From an uncultured Pelagibacteraceae bacterium (GTDB lineage: Bacteria; Pseudomonadota; Alphaproteobacteria; Pelagibacterales; Pelagibacteraceae): a stretch of 64,000 nucleotides of DNA. The notes beneath the pieces are model-generated. The model made no database searches. It worked only from the letters and a program-made list of their open reading frames with translations, and was not told where the DNA came from. Below are positions 59,419 through 64,000 of the stretch, piece by piece (positions within the stretch are counted from its first letter, which is position 1; every line of letters begins with the position of its first letter). The position numbers and the translations under genes are program-made. The DNA lies in contig CACMYV010000001.1 in NCBI GenBank assembly GCA_902617975.1, positions 1 to 64,000 of the forward strand, read 5' to 3'.

Positions 59419-60177
59419 ATGAATAAAAAAGTAATTTGGATCACCGGCGGAAGTACAGGAATTGGCAAAGCACTTGCGTTAAAATTTGCTAATAATGGAT
59501 GGACAGTTGCTATTTCTGCAAGAAGAGAAAATTTATTAAAAGAAATCGAAGATAAGCATCAAAATATTAAATCTTTTCCACTTGATGTAAATGATAAGGA
59601 AAAGTGTAAGTCTGTTTTTGAAAATATAAAAAAGGAACTTGGTGACATCGAAATTTGTTTTTTTTCTACGGGAACTTGGGATCCAAAAAAAGAAAAAGAA
59701 ATTGATATAGAGCAAATTGAAAATGTATTTAAAGTAAATTTTTTTGGAACATTAAATTGTATAAAAGCAGTTGAAACTCATTTTCGAGAAAGAGGAAAAG
59801 GTATTATTACCATTGTATCTTCGATTGCAGGATACAAAGGCTTACCTAACTCAAGTGGCTATGGACCATCCAAAGCTGCTTTAAGTAATCTTGCTGAAAG
59901 TTTACATTTTGATTTTGGAAGATATGGCGTGAGGGTTTGTTTAGTTTCTCCAGGTTTTATCAAAACACCAATGACTGATAAGAATGATTTTAAGATGCCT
60001 TTTCTAAAAACTCCAGAATTCTCGGCAGACAAAATTTATGATGGGCTTATTAATGGTTCTAATTTTGAAATACACTACCCAAAAGAATTAACTTTGATCC
60101 TTAAATTTTTAAAAATAATACCTGATCGATTATATTTTTATTTAATACGGAAATTAACTAAATTACAAAAAAAATAA
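59419..60177 (+). CDS. Short-chain dehydrogenase/reductase
   Basis: VIWITGGSTGIGKALALKFANNGWTVAISARR, SSIAGYKGLPNSSGYGPSKAALSNLAESLHFDF. Confidence 0.92.
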   Translation: MNKKVIWITGGSTGIGKALALKFANNGWTVAISARRENLLKEIEDKHQNIKSFPLDVNDKEKCKSVFENIKKELGDIEICFFSTGTWDPKKEKEIDIEQIENVFKVNFFGTLNCIKAVETHFRERGKGIITIVSSIAGYKGLPNSSGYGPSKAALSNLAESLHFDFGRYGVRVCLVSPGFIKTPMTDKNDFKMPFLKTPEFSADKIYDGLINGSNFEIHYPKELTLILKFLKIIPDRLYFYLIRKLTKLQKK

Positions 60178-60179
60178 AA

Positions 60180-60728
60180 TTAATCTTTAACAAACATCAC
60201 AGTCAACTCTGCAACTTTAATTCCAAATTTTGTCATCTTAGCTCTGTTGATAGCTACTCTTTCGTCTTGCATAAATATCCAATCATCAAAAGTAATTTTG
60301 ATATTTTTTCCTTTCACAGGAACTAACAAAACATACTCAAATTTAAATGCTGGGCCATATGAATACCCCCTAGCCTTACCAACTACATCGCCTGCAGTTC
60401 CCTCGTAATTATGTTCATCAATTTTATCTATTACCCATTGCCTATTTTGTATTTCACCATCATTCCAAATAAATTTTTCGTCTAATATAAGTTGTTTGCC
60501 ATCCCACTTACCGTCTAGGTCTGCTGAAAATTGTCTTGTAACTTTACCTGATCTATTTTGTAGTATACCCCAAGCTTTGACGTTTCCGCTTAAATATTCT
60601 TCAATTATTAGTCTTGGTTTTTGATCTTTAAAATCTTCTGGTTTCATAGATTGATTATTTATACAGCTTGTAATTAATCCTATGAAAATTATCAATAAAA
60701 ATACTTTAAAAAATTTTTTGTTAATCAT
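60180..60728 (-). CDS. DUF3833-family lipoprotein
   Basis: Lipobox LITSCINNQ; GNVKAWGILQNRSGKVTRQFSADLDGKWDGKQLILDEKFIWNDGEIQNRQW. Confidence 0.85.
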   Translation of the reverse strand: MINKKFFKVFLLIIFIGLITSCINNQSMKPEDFKDQKPRLIIEEYLSGNVKAWGILQNRSGKVTRQFSADLDGKWDGKQLILDEKFIWNDGEIQNRQWVIDKIDEHNYEGTAGDVVGKARGYSYGPAFKFEYVLLVPVKGKNIKITFDDWIFMQDERVAINRAKMTKFGIKVAELTVMFVKD

Positions 60729-60729
60729 A

Positions 60730-61911
60730 TTAAATTTTATTTTGCATGGAAAATTGAATTAAATCTATATTCTTTGATTTAAACCCAGCTTCACAATATG
60801 ACAAATAAAAATGCCACATACGTTTAAATTTATTATCAAATCCATGTTTTGAAATCTCTTCCCATTTTTTTAGGAATTCATCTCTCCATATTTTTAAAGT
60901 ATTGGAATAGTGAGAGCCATATGACTCGTATTTTTTAATTTCTAAACCGTTGCTACTAGATAAATCATATAATTTTCTTTTTGATGGCAAAAAACCTCCA
61001 GGAAATATGTATTTTTGTATAAAGTCTTCTTTGGTTTTATATCTGTCAAATAAACTATCATCGATTGTTATCGCTTGTATCGCGGCCCTTCCATTCTCAG
61101 ATAGATTTTTTTTAATACTTTTAAAATAATTGACTAAATAATTTTGCCCAACCGCTTCTATCATTTCTATAGATGCGATAGAGTCATATTTGTCTTTTAC
61201 ATCTCTATAATCTTTCAAAAATATATTCACTTTTTCATTCAATCCTTTTTCAAATATTCTTTTTTTTGAAAATTCAAATTGCTCTTTAGAAATTGTTATA
61301 CAATCTAATTTTACATCGTAATTTTTACCCACATATTCAGCGAAGCCACCCCAACCACAGCCAATTTCTAAAATTTTATTTCCTACGTTTGGCTTTATTA
61401 ATTCTGTAAGCTTTTTATATTTATTTAGTTGAGCAGAAAACAAATCGTCTTTTTGTTTTTCAAAAATTGCACTTGAATAAGTAAGTGAAGGATCCAACCA
61501 TAATGAAAAGAAATCATTTCCTAAATCATAATGTTTTGAAATATTTTTCTTACTTCTACTCTTATTATTTTTTATGAAAATACTCTTTAATTTATTAATC
61601 ATTGATAAATCAAAAATACCTGAAAATTTATAGACAATTTTTATATTTTTAGCTGTTATTTCTATTAGATTAGTTAGATTATCTGTTTCAAATTCATTTC
61701 GCATGTATGCTTCTGCAAGTCCTACACTTCCCGATTTTATTATTTGAAGTGTTAAACCAGGTTTGTTAATTTTAATCTTTGCTCTTAATTGTTCACTCTC
61801 ATTACCAAACTTATATATTTTGCTGTCATGATTTTGAATTTCAAGAAATCCATGCTTTATTAGTTTTAAAGAATTAAATACGATTTTATCTGACAAAAGA
61901 TTAAAATTCAT
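60730..61911 (-). CDS. Cyclopropane-fatty-acyl-phospholipid synthase family methyltransferase
   Basis: NISKHYDLGNDFFSLWLDPSLTYSSAIF, ILEIGCGWGGFAEYVGKNY, SIEMIEAVGQNYL, YIFPGGFLPS. Confidence 0.93.
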   Translation of the reverse strand: MNFNLLSDKIVFNSLKLIKHGFLEIQNHDSKIYKFGNESEQLRAKIKINKPGLTLQIIKSGSVGLAEAYMRNEFETDNLTNLIEITAKNIKIVYKFSGIFDLSMINKLKSIFIKNNKSRSKKNISKHYDLGNDFFSLWLDPSLTYSSAIFEKQKDDLFSAQLNKYKKLTELIKPNVGNKILEIGCGWGGFAEYVGKNYDVKLDCITISKEQFEFSKKRIFEKGLNEKVNIFLKDYRDVKDKYDSIASIEMIEAVGQNYLVNYFKSIKKNLSENGRAAIQAITIDDSLFDRYKTKEDFIQKYIFPGGFLPSKRKLYDLSSSNGLEIKKYESYGSHYSNTLKIWRDEFLKKWEEISKHGFDNKFKRMWHFYLSYCEAGFKSKNIDLIQFSMQNKI

Positions 61912-62675
61912 TTTTTTTCAAACGTAATATTATTTTTTATTTTTATGTTTTTTTTAACTAACTTAACTCCCTTTAACCATAATTTTAATGCTTCAAAATG
62001 AATTGCGGCAATAACTTTAAAGGTCATTAAAGGGTGAGAAATATAAGATATAAGCATATTTTTATTGTTAATTTCTTTTGCAACCCCATCTTGTGAAGCA
62101 TATAACAATTTTCCTTCCTTATCACTTTGATCAATTATTACGGATAACATTTTTTCAGGTTTGAGGATTCTAAAATTGTATTTACTTTTCATTTCAATAA
62201 ATGGTGAAACGAAAAACTTCTTCTCGCAGCTATTTGTAATTATTTTTTCGTCGTTGACTTTAAATATATAAGTATGTTGCTCACCAAATGTATTTTTAAC
62301 TTCATACAATATAGCTATAATTTTTGAATGATTATCATAAACGAAAAAAATACTTAATGGATTAAATACGTAACCAAATATTCTAGGATAACAAAGCAAT
62401 TTTACCTTTATGTTTTCAAATTGAATGTTGTTTGATTTTAAATTTTCTATTACCCAGGCTTTTAAATCACTACCATCTCTAGGTCCGTGATCTTTGTCAT
62501 AAAAACTTAAAATATTAAAATTATTGTTAGAAAAAATTTTAATTTTTTTTTGTATCAAATTAATTTCATCAAGATCTAAAAAAAGTGAGAAAACGTTGTA
62601 TTTAAAAAAGTGATATTTTGGCTTAAATCTTTTATGAATTACTTTACCTTCGTAAATATTGGAATTTTTAATCAT
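61908..62675 (-). CDS. DUF1365-family protein
   Basis: IYEGKVIHKRFKPKYHFFKYNVFSLFLDLDEI, LLCYPRIFGYVFNPLSIFFVYD, FGEQHTYIF. Confidence 0.92.
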   Translation of the reverse strand: MIKNSNIYEGKVIHKRFKPKYHFFKYNVFSLFLDLDEINLIQKKIKIFSNNNFNILSFYDKDHGPRDGSDLKAWVIENLKSNNIQFENIKVKLLCYPRIFGYVFNPLSIFFVYDNHSKIIAILYEVKNTFGEQHTYIFKVNDEKIITNSCEKKFFVSPFIEMKSKYNFRILKPEKMLSVIIDQSDKEGKLLYASQDGVAKEINNKNMLISYISHPLMTFKVIAAIHFEALKLWLKGVKLVKKNIKIKNNITFEKK

Positions 62676-63906
62676 TTAGGTTTTCAATCATATTAATGGA
62701 TGATTTTATTCCATCTTCATGAAAACCGTAACCAAAATAACTACCACAAAACAATACATTTCTTTTATTTTGTATTTCTTTTAATAATTTTTGATTATTC
62801 AAAGCATCTTGATCAAAATAAGGGTGGGTAAAAGTAACTTTTTGTAGGATTTTTTTTTGATCTATTTCAAAAAAAGGATTTAAGGTTAAGAAAATATTTT
62901 TTTCTGTCTTCAGATTTTGTAATAAGTTCAACCAATAAGTTAATGATGTCTTACTAATATCTGATTTATCAACTGAGGAATTCCATGAAGACCAAACTTT
63001 TTTATTGTTTGGCATACATACATCGTCGGTATGTATTACTGCTAGATTGGATTTATATTTAAAATTTGAAAGTATTTTTTTTTCTTCCTCAGTCGGCTCA
63101 TTCAAAATTTTCAATGCATCATCTGCATGAGTAGCGATGACAACTTTATCATAGTCAAAAAATTCGTTACTAGCACCGTAATATACTTGAACACCAATTT
63201 TATTTCTTTTTATCGAACTAATCTTATAATTTTTAAAATATTCTCCACTTATTTGAGTTAATACTTTCTCTACATAAGTTCTACTTCTGTTGGTGACTGT
63301 GTACCATTGTGGTCTATTTTTTAATTTAAAAAGTCCATGATTTTGAAAAAATTTTAAAAAAAATTTAATTGGCATTTGATTTGCTTCTACTGGGGGCATA
63401 GACCAGATAGCAGAAACCATTGGGATTAGATGAAAATTAATAAAATTTTTTGACCATTTATTTTTTTCAAGAAATTCACCAAGAGTAATCTCTTCATTTA
63501 AACTTTTAATTTGATCACACTTTTTGTAGAAATTTATAATATCAAAAAACATTTTTAAAAATTTTAAATTAAAAAGATTAGCTTTATTTGCAAAAATTCC
63601 GTTTAAACCTCTACCGCAATATTCATAATTTGTATCTTTTACAGAAACAGAAAATGACATATCGCTTTTTTCAATTTCAATTTTTAATTCGTTAAAAAAA
63701 TTTATGAGATTTGGATAAGTTTCATGATTAAAAACAATAAAGCCAATATCTACAGGAACTTTTTTACCATTAATTAAAGTATCTAAAGTATATGAATGAC
63801 CACCAAAATGATCTTCGCTTTCGAATAAATCAACATGATGTTTTTTGGAAAGCTTTTGTGCTGCTGATAAACCAGAGATTCCTGATCCGATTACTGCAAT
63901 TCGCAT
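62668..63906 (-). CDS. NAD(P)/FAD-binding amine-oxidase-like protein
   Basis: MRIAVIGSGISGLSAAQKLSKKHHVDLFESEDHFGGHSYTLD, VPVDIGFIVFNHETYPNLINFF, FCGSYFGYGFHEDGIKSS. Confidence 0.92.
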   Translation of the reverse strand: MRIAVIGSGISGLSAAQKLSKKHHVDLFESEDHFGGHSYTLDTLINGKKVPVDIGFIVFNHETYPNLINFFNELKIEIEKSDMSFSVSVKDTNYEYCGRGLNGIFANKANLFNLKFLKMFFDIINFYKKCDQIKSLNEEITLGEFLEKNKWSKNFINFHLIPMVSAIWSMPPVEANQMPIKFFLKFFQNHGLFKLKNRPQWYTVTNRSRTYVEKVLTQISGEYFKNYKISSIKRNKIGVQVYYGASNEFFDYDKVVIATHADDALKILNEPTEEEKKILSNFKYKSNLAVIHTDDVCMPNNKKVWSSWNSSVDKSDISKTSLTYWLNLLQNLKTEKNIFLTLNPFFEIDQKKILQKVTFTHPYFDQDALNNQKLLKEIQNKRNVLFCGSYFGYGFHEDGIKSSINMIENLND

Positions 63907-63911
63907 TAAGG

Positions 63912-64000
63912 CTATGCTGCGTCTTCTTTAAACTCATCCATACTTGGACATGTGCAGAATATATTTTTATCTCCATAAACATTGTCTACCCGAGCAACTG
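63912..64000 (-). CDS. gcvP: Glycine dehydrogenase (GcvP), C-terminal end only (truncated by window)
   Basis: Reverse-strand translation ...VARVDNVYGDKNIFCTCPSMDEFKEDAA*, matching the GcvP C-terminal motif VARVDxVYGDxN. Confidence 0.85.
   Translation of the reverse strand, partial: VARVDNVYGDKNIFCTCPSMDEFKEDAA

Overview
AT-rich, very gene-dense alphaproteobacterial window with a SAR11/Pelagibacter-like gene complement and style. That taxon is inferred from gene content, compactness and base composition; no search was run. Main blocks from left to right: pstC(3' end)-pstA-pstB-phoU-phoB, sixA-like, ppk, ppx; a small arsenate/aquaporin operon; zur-znuBC and znuA; dgt-argS-(short membrane protein)-nagZ-scpAB-tatABC-serS; yajC-secDF; uvrA/ssb/gyrA/coaD/tgt; tRNA-Lys(UUU); recG, sdhE-like; tRNA-Ser(UGA); mltB; gshAB; msrB-sodB; a permease-amidinotransferase-threonine aldolase operon; NAD-formate dehydrogenase; msrA; an amine-oxidase/DUF1365/Cfa-like/DUF3833 lipid module; and the 3' end of gcvP. 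No CRISPR array, prophage, transposase or rRNA was seen. The observations most worth following up are: (i) a 207-aa ORF that looks like an RlpA-type lipoprotein N-terminus fused in frame to the C-terminal half of a PhnZ-like HD protein; (ii) a 3' remnant of a NudF-type NUDIX gene lying in frame directly behind the aquaporin stop codon, marking a probable insertion boundary of an arsC-aquaporin module beside the Pst genes; (iii) a tight EamA-glycine amidinotransferase-threonine aldolase operon; (iv) a 15-16 bp inverted repeat whose stem contains the start codon of a malate/lactate dehydrogenase gene; (v) two unlisted small membrane ORFs (25 and 56 aa); and (vi) tandem Zur-type operators and several other operator-like palindromes.
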